Source of the DNA: RBG-13-43-22 sp040755035
GTDB lineage: Bacteria > Desulfobacterota > RBG-13-43-22
Reading direction: 5' to 3'
DNA length: 29,033 nt
Assembly: GCA_040755035.1 (NCBI GenBank)
Contig: JBFMBU010000286.1
Coordinates: 1-29,033, forward strand
In this document: positions 9,243-16,250 of the stretch, piece by piece
Numbering within the stretch: position 1 is the stretch's first letter
Layout of the letters: each line of letters opens with the position of its first letter
Translations under genes and position numbers: made by a program
Notes under the pieces: generated by a model
Database searches by the model: none
Seen by the model: the letters and a program-made list of their open reading frames with translations, nothing else
What the model was told of the DNA's origin: nothing

Positions 9243-9620
9243 CTACTTGACGGCAATGACCTCGATCTCCAGCGGGGAATCGCCGGGGATGTCCTTGACC
9301 GCTATACAGGTCCGCACCGGCGGGTCGGCGGGGAAAAAGGTTTTATAGACCTCGTTCATGGCCTGGAAGTCCTTCATGTCCTTCAGAAAGACCGTGGCCT
9401 TGACCACCTTTTCCAGGCCGCTGCCCAGGGCGTTTAAGGCCCGCTGGATATTGGCGAGAACGATCTCGGTGCCTTTGCGGACGTCATCGCGGATGACTAA
9501 GCCTTTCTCCCGGTCGACGGCCGTCACACCGGAGCAGAAGAGGAATCCGTTGGCCTCGATGATATGCGAATAGGGGCCGCCTTTGGCCAGAAACTCAAAA
9601 TCATGGACTTTTTTTTCCAT
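9243..9620 (-). CDS. RidA/YjgF/UK114-family enamine/imine deaminase
   Basis: 125 residues, the usual RidA length. RidA proteins hydrolyse reactive enamine/imine intermediates such as 2-aminoacrylate from PLP enzymes, in the cytoplasm as trimers. The key family positions are present: GGPYSH (14-19, Y17), R103 in PPVRTCIAV, which binds the substrate carboxylate, and E120 in LEIEVIAVK. The start ATG at 9620 has GAGGTGAGG just upstream on the minus strand. It is convergent with the SemiSWEET gene and is the only minus-strand gene here, so it is probably monocistronic. Not every member of this superfamily is an aminoacrylate deaminase; the retained Arg favours the catalytic group. Confidence 0.93.
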   Translation of the reverse strand: MEKKVHDFEFLAKGGPYSHIIEANGFLFCSGVTAVDREKGLVIRDDVRKGTEIVLANIQRALNALGSGLEKVVKATVFLKDMKDFQAMNEVYKTFFPADPPVRTCIAVKDIPGDSPLEIEVIAVK

Positions 9621-9797
9621 AGCCTCACCTCGGAATTTTTAATGATTCTAATAACCCAATAACCCAATTAGACCCGCTTGTCAAAAGATGATGATTAGCC
9701 GGCAAATGATTTCCAGCGGTCTTTCGCCTCCCCCAAAAGCCTTTTCCGGCAGGGGGCCCTGATTTCAGCCCTTGTTATTAACCGACTCATAGTAGTA

Positions 9798-9824
9798 TGG
9801 ACATGAAACTGATAAGCTTGTCCA
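9798..9824. repeat. Small inverted repeat beside the 307-bp element
   Basis: TGGACA (9798-9803) and TGTCCA (9819-9824) form a perfect 6-bp inverted repeat. It ends two bases before the 34-bp inverted repeat begins. Confidence 0.5.
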
Positions 9825-9826
9825 CC

Positions 9827-10133
9827 AGAGGATCAAGGGGGTCTTTTCTGGAGATTGTCCTCCCTAAACCTGGAAGCTTCTTTGCCGGGCAAATTAATTA
9901 ACTAAATCAGAAGAAGGCCTTCACCAGTGCCGGAAACAGGCCGATCGGCTACGCCGATCCAAAAAGAGGCTTCCTTTCGGAAGCCGGGGGTGTATGCCCT
10001 GCCTCGAATCAAACTTTGCTGGACTGGCCGGGAGGTCGATAGACCGACCTCAAAGAAAACCCCCTGCGGGGGCCGGGATTGGGCGACAAATCACCCTTTG
10101 GACAATCTCCAGAAAAGACCCCCTTGATCCTCT
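9827..10133. repeat. 307-bp element with perfect 34-bp terminal inverted repeats
   Basis: AGAGGATCAAGGGGGTCT... (9827-9860) is the exact reverse complement of 10100-10133 over 34 bp. The 239-nt interior holds a series of perfect hairpins. GAAGGCCTTC is at about 9914-9923 and GATCGGC-TAC-GCCGATC at about 9943-9959. GGCTTCC-TTTC-GGAAGCC is at 9968-9985 and GAGGTCG-N6-CGACCTC at about 10032-10051. CCCCC-TGC-GGGGG is at 10060-10072. Read on minus, two of these (9968-9985 and 10060-10072) are followed by T-rich runs and look like intrinsic terminators. I see no credible gene inside and no target-site duplication. It is either a MITE-like mobile element or the gene of a structured RNA closed by a 34-bp stem. 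Confidence 0.85.
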
Positions 10134-10225
10134 TATGTCTATATTATTTTGAGACCATTACTATTAACCCCGCCGGGGCCGGCAGGTCCCGGCAAAATAA
10201 AGATCACCTCTAAAAGGAGAATAAG

Positions 10226-11959
10226 ATGCAGACCGGAACCTTTCCCGAATTCAGTGTCCATTACCCGCTTCTTTTAACCACCTTTATGAAAAGACCGGTA
10301 ACGCTGTACCCCAACGAGATCGGGGTGGTCTATCGCAATCCCCAGACCGCCCGGTATTTCCGGTTCACCTGGCAAGAGTGGTATGAACGTACCTGCCAAC
10401 TGGCCAATCTGTTGCGAGGTCCTCTGGAGGTCCAACCCGGCCGGGCCCTCGATCCGGGCCAGCGGGTGGCCACCATGGCCCTCAATCATCACCGCCACCT
10501 GGAGCTTTATTACGCCGTTCCCTGCAGTGGAGCGGTATTGCACCCCATCAATGTCCGACTTTCCCCCAACCATATCATTCATACCATCAGGCATTCGGAA
10601 GATCAAATCCTCTTCGTCGACGACCTTCTCTTGCCCTTACTGGAAAGGATTTACGATGATATCAAGGACGTGGTTAAAAAATATGTCTATATTTCCGACA
10701 AACCGGGGCTGCCGCAGACCAGAATCGAACCTCTGGTTGAATATGAATCTTTGCTGGCCCAACAATCAAAGGAATTCCAGTGGCCCGTCCTCAGTGAAGA
10801 TAATTATGCTACGTTATGTTACACCACCGGCACCACCGGACTGCCCAAGGGATGCATGTTTACCCATCGTCAACTCTATTTGCAGACCCTCCATGTCGCC
10901 GCCGTCACCTCCCTTACCAACGATCCGGCGGCCCGTTTTTTGGGGGAAAACGCGGTGCCGATGATTATCACCCCCATGTTTCACATCCATGCCTGGGGGG
11001 CTCCTTTTCATTATGTGTTCGGGGCGCAAAAAATCGTTTTGCCTGGCATGTTTACCGTGGAAGGGTTCTGTGAACTGGTGGACCGGGAAAAGGTGACCAA
11101 CGCCGGTGTGGTCCCCACGGTCCTGGCTATGATCGTTGAGTACCCCGACCTGAATAAATACGATTTGAGCAGCCTGAAGACCCTGGGGGTGGGAGGCGGG
11201 GCCTTGCCCCTGGGCTTAAAATTGAAGGCCGAAGAAAAAATCCCCGGCTTCACGGTCTCTTCTGGTTACGGCATGACCGAGACCGCCCCCGCGGCCATCG
11301 GGGCCTTCGTCAAAAAGGCCATGCGCAACTGGCCCAAGGAAAAACTGGATGAGGTCAGGGTCAAGACCGGCACCCCGGTCCCCGGACTGGAAGTGCAGGT
11401 GCTGGATGAACAGGGAAAGCCGGTCCCTCATGACAACGCCACGGTGGGCGAAATCGTCCTCCGGGGTCCCTGGATCATGATGGAGTATTTCAAGGAGCCG
11501 GAAAAGACGGCCGAAGTCTGGTACGACGGCTGGTTTCACACCGGTGACGCCGCCAAGATCGACGGGGACGATTACATCATCATCGCCGACCGTTTCAAGG
11601 ACATCATCCGCAGCGGCTCGGAAATGGTCCCCACGGTCCTGTTGGAAAACCTGACCTCCTCGGCCGGGTTCGTCCTGGAAGCGACCTATGTCGGTGTCCC
11701 CGATCCCATCTGGGGGGAAAGACCCATGGCTATGGTGACCCTGGTTCCGGGGGCCGGGGAAAATGAAAAAGATCTGCTCAATTATCTGGAGAAGGAAGGG
11801 GTGGACAAGGGGAAGATTACCAAATGGATGCTCCCGGACTATATCCTCTTTACCGAGGCCATTCCCAAGACCAGCGTTGGAAAATTTGACAAGATCGCCA
11901 TCCGCAAAAACCTGGAGGAGTTCCTGGCCAAGGCCAAAAAAACGGCAGAAATCAGTTAA
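10226..11959 (+). CDS. AMP-forming acyl-CoA synthetase (fatty-acid/acyl-CoA ligase)
   Basis: 577-residue member of the ANL adenylate-forming superfamily. It activates a carboxylic acid with ATP and CoA through an acyl-AMP. Motifs in order are the P-loop YTTGTTGLPKG (199-209), the A5 motif SGYGMTET (346-353), GWFHTGD (435-441), DRFKDIIRSGSE (455-466) and the C-terminal PKTSVGKFDK (547-556), with the catalytic lysine K553. Length and the N-terminal half resemble medium/long-chain fatty-acid ligases, but the substrate cannot be fixed from motifs. ATG 10226 has AAGGAG 5-6 nt upstream. It stands alone on plus, between the 307-bp palindromic element and a convergent pdxA-like gene. Its transcript leader would include or follow the 34-bp inverted-repeat arm. 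Confidence 0.94.
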   Translation: MQTGTFPEFSVHYPLLLTTFMKRPVTLYPNEIGVVYRNPQTARYFRFTWQEWYERTCQLANLLRGPLEVQPGRALDPGQRVATMALNHHRHLELYYAVPCSGAVLHPINVRLSPNHIIHTIRHSEDQILFVDDLLLPLLERIYDDIKDVVKKYVYISDKPGLPQTRIEPLVEYESLLAQQSKEFQWPVLSEDNYATLCYTTGTTGLPKGCMFTHRQLYLQTLHVAAVTSLTNDPAARFLGENAVPMIITPMFHIHAWGAPFHYVFGAQKIVLPGMFTVEGFCELVDREKVTNAGVVPTVLAMIVEYPDLNKYDLSSLKTLGVGGGALPLGLKLKAEEKIPGFTVSSGYGMTETAPAAIGAFVKKAMRNWPKEKLDEVRVKTGTPVPGLEVQVLDEQGKPVPHDNATVGEIVLRGPWIMMEYFKEPEKTAEVWYDGWFHTGDAAKIDGDDYIIIADRFKDIIRSGSEMVPTVLLENLTSSAGFVLEATYVGVPDPIWGERPMAMVTLVPGAGENEKDLLNYLEKEGVDKGKITKWMLPDYILFTEAIPKTSVGKFDKIAIRKNLEEFLAKAKKTAEIS

Positions 11960-11998
11960 TCCGGTTCAAGGGGGACTCCCGGCTTCCGGAGATGTGGA

Positions 11999-13015
11999 TC
12001 AAGTTCCTTCTCCGGGGTCTTTCCTCCACCTGGCCATTCGGGAGGCTATTATGACCGCCTGTTTCATGCCCTCGGGATCGGCCACCCCTTTCCCGGCGAT
12101 ATCAAAGGCCGTGCCGTGAGCAGGAGTGGTAATGGCATAGGGCAGTCCCCCCAGGACCGTAACCACCTTTCCGAAATGCATCATTTTCAGGGCGATTTGC
12201 CCCTGGTCATGGTAGAGGGTGATAATGCCGTCAAACCGCCCCTTCATGGCCATGACAAAAAGCGTGTCAGCCGGAAAAGGTCCTGAAACCGGAAGACCTT
12301 CCGCTCGGGCGGCTTCCACGGCCGGTCCTATGATTTCAATCTCTTCCCGGCCGCAGAGCCCGTCTTCCCCGCCATGAGGATTTAAAGCCGCCACGGCCAG
12401 CCGCGGGTTTTCAAATCCGGCCCGTTTTAAGGTTTCAAAGGTCAAACCGATGACCCTTTTTATTCTTTTTAGGCTGAGATGTTCGGAAACCTGCTTCAGC
12501 GGTATATGACTGGTCACCCGGGCGGTCCAGAGATCCCCGATCACATTCAGTTCGTCAAAAGGCTTATCCCAATTCAGGTGACGGGCAAAAATACTTTTGC
12601 CTTTTTCCAGCAGAGGATATCCCCCATATTCCATAGCCGCCTTGTTATAGGGGGCAAAGGCAAATCCGGCGAGCTGTCCTTTTGTACACAACTGCAGGGC
12701 ATAGACGAGCATTTCCCCGGTGACCCGTCCGGAAATCGCGCTGATCTGGCCCAAGGTGATCTGAGACGGATCAAGGTTTTTCCGGTCGATAAAGGGGACA
12801 GCCCCCGGCCATTGGGCCTGGGAAGGGGTCTCGATCTCCTGAAGGGGAAAAGTCGTCCCGCTGATTTTCATTCCCCATTCCAGGATACGCCGGTCGCCGA
12901 TGAGGATGGGCCGGCAATATCGGAGCAGTTCATCCGTCTCAAAGAGCCGGGAAACGATTTCCGGACCGATCCCCGCGGCGTCCCCCAATAAGATTCCTAT
13001 AACCGGCAGCATCAT
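11999..13015 (-). CDS. pdxA: PdxA-family 4-phospho-hydroxyacid dehydrogenase
   Basis: 338 residues, typical PdxA length. PdxA is an NAD-dependent, metal-dependent decarboxylating dehydrogenase of 4-hydroxythreonine-4-phosphate in vitamin B6 synthesis. Paralogues (PdxA2 type) act on threonate- or erythronate-phosphates. Visible are the N-terminal GDAAGIGPE (11-19) and the three metal-binding histidines: H170 in VTSHIPLK, H214 in NPHGGEDG and H269 in YHDQGQIALK. GTAFDIAGKGVADP follows at 301-314. Start: ATG 13015, with a second ATG directly after. It lies 36 nt behind a D-2-hydroxyacid dehydrogenase gene on the same strand. That suggests a two-gene operon and raises the chance of a sugar-acid rather than a B6 role; the sequence does not decide this. 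Confidence 0.9.
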   Translation of the reverse strand: MMLPVIGILLGDAAGIGPEIVSRLFETDELLRYCRPILIGDRRILEWGMKISGTTFPLQEIETPSQAQWPGAVPFIDRKNLDPSQITLGQISAISGRVTGEMLVYALQLCTKGQLAGFAFAPYNKAAMEYGGYPLLEKGKSIFARHLNWDKPFDELNVIGDLWTARVTSHIPLKQVSEHLSLKRIKRVIGLTFETLKRAGFENPRLAVAALNPHGGEDGLCGREEIEIIGPAVEAARAEGLPVSGPFPADTLFVMAMKGRFDGIITLYHDQGQIALKMMHFGKVVTVLGGLPYAITTPAHGTAFDIAGKGVADPEGMKQAVIIASRMARWRKDPGEGT

Positions 13016-13051
13016 TTCTGTCTCTTTTGCTTCTTGATATAAATTAAGGAA

Positions 13052-14047
13052 TCAATACCCCAGTTTTTTATCAACCACGTTGATGAGCGGTTCCCCGGCC
13101 TGGTAGCGCTTTAAATTTTCGACAAAGATGTCCATCAGCCGGTCGATATAATAGGGCGTCCCTCCGGCCACATGGGGGGTAAGGATGACATTGGGCATCT
13201 GCCACAGCGGTGAATCCGCGGGAAGCGGTTCGGTTTCAAAGACATCCAAACCGGCGCCAGCAATGCGTTTTTCCTTCAGGGCCCGCACCAGGGCCTCTTC
13301 CCGGATCAGAGAACCGCGGGCGATATTGATCACCACAGCCGACCTTTTCATGACCGCCAGTTCGGGTTCTCCGATGATGCCTTCCGTCTCTTTTGTTCCG
13401 GCCGCCGTCACCACCACCCAATCGGCCTGGGACAGCATTTCAGGAAGCCCTTCCGGTCCGTACATCTTGTCCACAAAGGGACTGGACCATTCCGGGTTCC
13501 GGCGAACTCCCAGGACTTTCATGTTCAGGGCCTTGGCTTTCTCGGCTGTTTTTTCACCGATCTTTCCCAGGCCGACCAATCCTACCGTGGTACCTTCCAA
13601 TTCAGTGATTTCACCCCGGCGTTCCCATTTTCCGGCCAGTTGGCTTCGCATATATTGAGGAAGGTTGCGGGCCAGGGAGAACATCAGGGAAAGGATGTGC
13701 TCGGAAATGGGAATAGCGTGAACCCCTGAGGCATTAGTGATCACCACCTCCCGCTTCATCACCTCCGGCGATTTAAGGACCCGATCCGCCCCGGCACTGA
13801 CCAGTTGCGCCCATTTCAGGTTCGGCAGCTTGTCGATCCAGGCATCCAACAGGATGCCCAAAAAGATCTCGCATATGGCACCTTTCCGGGCTACGGCCTC
13901 GGTCCAGGCCTCCCTGGATTTTACTATAACGATTTCCGCCTCCGGGGCCGCTTCCCGGATCCTTTTCAGGTGGCGTTCCTGAAAGGTCTCTTCTCTCAGG
14001 ATCAGGAAATAAAAAACCGCAATGCCGGATATCTTTCTCTGGGTCAT
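13052..14047 (-). CDS. D-2-hydroxyacid dehydrogenase (NAD-dependent)
   Basis: 331 residues of the D-isomer-specific 2-hydroxyacid dehydrogenase family (glyoxylate/hydroxypyruvate reductase and phosphoglycerate dehydrogenase relatives). The Rossmann motif is GLVGLGKIG (156-164). The catalytic triad is present with family spacing: R244 in NIARGSLI, E273 in DVFETEPLP and H292 in ILTPHVAGG. AAGGAG lies 7 nt before ATG 14047. First gene of a minus-strand pair with the pdxA-like gene, 36 nt away. Pairing of a hydroxyacid dehydrogenase with a PdxA homologue fits catabolism or synthesis of a phosphorylated hydroxyacid, but the substrate is not deducible. There is no C-terminal ACT domain, so it is not a full SerA. 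Confidence 0.92.
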   Translation of the reverse strand: MTQRKISGIAVFYFLILREETFQERHLKRIREAAPEAEIVIVKSREAWTEAVARKGAICEIFLGILLDAWIDKLPNLKWAQLVSAGADRVLKSPEVMKREVVITNASGVHAIPISEHILSLMFSLARNLPQYMRSQLAGKWERRGEITELEGTTVGLVGLGKIGEKTAEKAKALNMKVLGVRRNPEWSSPFVDKMYGPEGLPEMLSQADWVVVTAAGTKETEGIIGEPELAVMKRSAVVINIARGSLIREEALVRALKEKRIAGAGLDVFETEPLPADSPLWQMPNVILTPHVAGGTPYYIDRLMDIFVENLKRYQAGEPLINVVDKKLGY

Positions 14048-14205
14048 GGGAGGGCTCCTTTGGAAACGAAGAATAATCTTTTATATCCTCGGGAAAGAAT
14101 ATAGAATAAGAAAAAGATAAGATCAATAACGAAAGAGAATGGTCTACCTTTTTGGGGTCCATTTATGATAAAATACCATATAAAGTCCAACGAGCGGTAA
14201 GCCTT

Positions 14206-14949
14206 ATGAACGATTCGGACGGCCACCTGAAACACAACCCCTTCCTTTCTTTGAAGGACCTCCTTAAAGACAAGGTGGTGTTGCCGCCTTCACCACCCCT
14301 TACTAATCCAGGAATACGCCTTAAAAAACGGGTTAAAGCCTCAACGGAAGTCGTTGCTCCACCGGTCAATGAAGAAGACACCTTTCGCCAAGCCATGGAG
14401 GGCGTCAGGCCTATAGCCAGGACAGATAACCCTATTTTCCAGAGAACCCCCAAGTCCCATTTGACAGGTCCTCCACTAAAAGAGCCGGAAAAAGAAATCC
14501 GGCAGCACCTGGAAAACCTGGTAAAAACCGGTCAGGGTTTTATCATCTCCCAAACACCCGAATACATGGAGGGGACCGGCCGAAATATTCCACCTGAAAT
14601 AACCGAGCGTTTACACCGGGGGGACTTTTCCATACAGGCCCATCTCGATCTGCATGGCCTTGATCTGGAACAGGCCAAGGAGGCTTTCGGACAATTTCTC
14701 ACTGAGTCCCTCCGGCAAGGTAAAATAGGGGTGCTGATCATTCACGGACGGGGCATCTCTTCTCCCGGGGAGCCGATATTGAAAAATAAGGTCCGGGAAT
14801 GGCTGACGCGGAGTCATTGGCGAAAAAGGGTCATCGCCTTCACCAGCGCCCAGGCCTATGACGGCGGGGCCGGGGCCACTTATATCCTTCTCCGGCATCA
14901 CCAAGGTTCAAAAAGACCGAAGGATCATCAGAAAGAAAAATATTTATAA
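14206..14949 (+). CDS. Smr-domain protein (putative nuclease)
   Basis: 247 residues from ATG 14206. The C-terminal Smr domain (about 165-235 of this start) contains AHLDLHGLDLEQAKEAFGQF, then GVLIIHGRGIS and AFTSAQAYDGGAGATYILL. The DLHG and HGRG motifs are the hallmark of small MutS-related domains, which act as RNA or DNA endonucleases. The N-terminal half (NPFLSLKDLLKDK, then proline-rich and charged sequence) looks disordered. An upstream in-frame TTG at 14152 would add 18 residues but matches no Smr start I know; a clear Shine-Dalgarno is lacking for either. A small Cys-rich gene follows 17 nt downstream, probably in the same transcript. The cellular target is unknown. Confidence 0.88.
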   Translation: MNDSDGHLKHNPFLSLKDLLKDKVVLPPSPPLTNPGIRLKKRVKASTEVVAPPVNEEDTFRQAMEGVRPIARTDNPIFQRTPKSHLTGPPLKEPEKEIRQHLENLVKTGQGFIISQTPEYMEGTGRNIPPEITERLHRGDFSIQAHLDLHGLDLEQAKEAFGQFLTESLRQGKIGVLIIHGRGISSPGEPILKNKVREWLTRSHWRKRVIAFTSAQAYDGGAGATYILLRHHQGSKRPKDHQKEKYL

Positions 14950-14966
14950 TACGCGGGGGATAAACT

Positions 14967-15287
14967 ATGGACGGAACCGGAGCCTGCGGTATTAATTGTA
15001 TGACCTGTAAATTATTTGTCGATGGCCGCTGCAGCCCCTGCGGCTCCGGCCTTTCGGAACAGGCTTCCAGAAAGCTGGCCTCTCAACTGCGGCTCATGGG
15101 TGGGGTTTGTCCGATACTGAACTGCGCCATGGAGCGCAAAGTGGAATATTGTCTTCGGGACTGTGACAGCTTTCCCTGCCCTCACTTTCGTTTCGGCCCC
15201 TACCCTTTCAGCGACGGTTTCCTGCAGATGCAGATGCGCAGGAGGGGAGGCGGTTCGGAAAATCCCCCCAAGTCCCAGGTGCATTGA
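14967..15287 (+). CDS. Cysteine-rich DUF3795-like protein
   Basis: 106 residues with about a dozen cysteines arranged as ACGINCMTCKLFVDGRCSPC, then CPILNC, YCLRDC and FPCPHF. This is the pattern of DUF3795-type proteins, which presumably bind metal or an Fe-S cluster; no activity is established that I know of. No signal peptide or membrane segment. GGGGGAT lies about 6 nt before ATG 14967, and the gene is 17 nt behind the Smr gene on the same strand. The C-terminal tail (RRRGGGSENPPKSQVH) looks unstructured. The frame could be read on past the TGA, but what follows has no family character, so the stop is taken as genuine. Confidence 0.8.
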   Translation: MDGTGACGINCMTCKLFVDGRCSPCGSGLSEQASRKLASQLRLMGGVCPILNCAMERKVEYCLRDCDSFPCPHFRFGPYPFSDGFLQMQMRRRGGGSENPPKSQVH

Positions 15288-15431
15288 TTTCTCGGCATTG
15301 CCCGATTAAATGTGATTTATCGACTTAGGCAAGATCAGCAAAATAGAAAAGGATCTCGGGGTTCGTATCTCGTATTTCGACAACCCAAAGGGCCGCCTCT
15401 AAACCCAGAACAGACCTTTCCTCTGTAACTT

Positions 15432-16250
15432 CTAATCAGGAAGGGTTTCCATATTGGTCAATACCAGCAGACGCAGGGTTTGGCCTTTGTAATTTTTTCC
15501 TTTAAAACTGAAAATTTGCGGCCTTTCCAATCCGGCCTCCAGGATCATGGACTCCCAGGCTTCGGCCCTGGACTGCAGCCGCTCCCGCCTGTTCAAGGGA
15601 AAAACAAAAAAATATCTGCTTATCCGAGAATTGGACAGGACCCTCCGGATTTCCCGCAGCACCCGAGGCACATCCGGAATGAGGTCCAACAAATTGATAC
15701 TGATAATCAGGTCCCCGCAGTGGTCCGTCAGAGGAAGGGCCTCCACCTTTCCCACCGAAAAATGGATGTTCCTGATTTCCCGCTTCCCGGCCAAAAGAAC
15801 CCCTTGTTTGATCATATGATGAGAAAAATCCAAGCCAAAAACCCTGCTTTCAGGGCAGCAATACTGGGCCAGAAAAACCTCCTGCCAGCAGGAACCAGCC
15901 CCCAGACTGATGATGTTACGATGGATCTCGAAGCGATCAAGTCGGTTCAATAATAAAAGACCCCGGTTCAGATTCCGACGAGAATATTCGGCCCAGGTGG
16001 GGGCCCAGCTTTCCCAGAAATAGGGATTTTCCAGTTTTTGTTCGGAAATACCTTTAAATTTCTTTAACGCCCTTTCCAGGGCCTCTATTTCTTCCGGCGT
16101 TAGTTCCGGTCCCAGGGTGCTCTCTAAAAACGTTTCCCAGATATTCTCCACCTCGGTCTGGTGAAGGGTCAAAGGAACATAATTTTCCCCGAAAAAGGTC
16201 CCTTGCCGGGCAAGTCTGATGGGCTGAATCTTCTGCTTCGAATCGGTCAT
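15432..16250 (-). CDS. Class I SAM-dependent methyltransferase
   Basis: 272 residues. A Rossmann-like SAM fold is seen from about 118: motif I is IISLGAGSCWQEVFLAQ, an acidic residue ends the next strand in VFGLDFSHHMI, then VEALPLTDHCGDLIISINLL (motif IV region) and a typical VLREIRRVLSNS helix. The N-terminal 100 residues (EEIEALERALKKFKGI, then WAPTWAEYSRRNLNRGLLLL) look helical and family-specific. The substrate is unknown. The start ATG overlaps the rtcB stop by 4 nt (ATGA, 16250-16247), so it is translationally coupled to the RNA ligase. That invites, but does not prove, an RNA-related role. No selenium or metal motif is seen in it. Confidence 0.85.
   Translation of the reverse strand: MTDSKQKIQPIRLARQGTFFGENYVPLTLHQTEVENIWETFLESTLGPELTPEEIEALERALKKFKGISEQKLENPYFWESWAPTWAEYSRRNLNRGLLLLNRLDRFEIHRNIISLGAGSCWQEVFLAQYCCPESRVFGLDFSHHMIKQGVLLAGKREIRNIHFSVGKVEALPLTDHCGDLIISINLLDLIPDVPRVLREIRRVLSNSRISRYFFVFPLNRRERLQSRAEAWESMILEAGLERPQIFSFKGKNYKGQTLRLLVLTNMETLPD

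Larger units (their letters stand above)
9621..10225. other. 605-bp intergenic region between ridA-like and acyl-CoA synthetase genes
   Basis: No gene is supported. From left to right: a short AATAACCCAATAACCCAATT repeat (about 9650-9669), unremarkable sequence to about 9797, the small inverted repeat at 9798-9824, the 307-bp element at 9827-10133, then a short leader. That leader has a GC-rich palindrome near 10169-10196 and the ribosome binding site of the synthetase gene (AAAGGAG, about 10214-10220). Confidence 0.6.

Noticed and set aside
9927..10127. 66-codon plus frame inside the 307-bp element
   Set aside because: It runs through four palindromes and half of the inverted repeat; its composition is non-protein-like and no ribosome binding site is evident.
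15285..15428. Possible selenocysteine readthrough of the DUF3795-like gene (frame open past TGA 15285)
   Set aside because: The downstream 47 codons show no family character and the TGA does not replace a conserved Cys, unlike rtcB.
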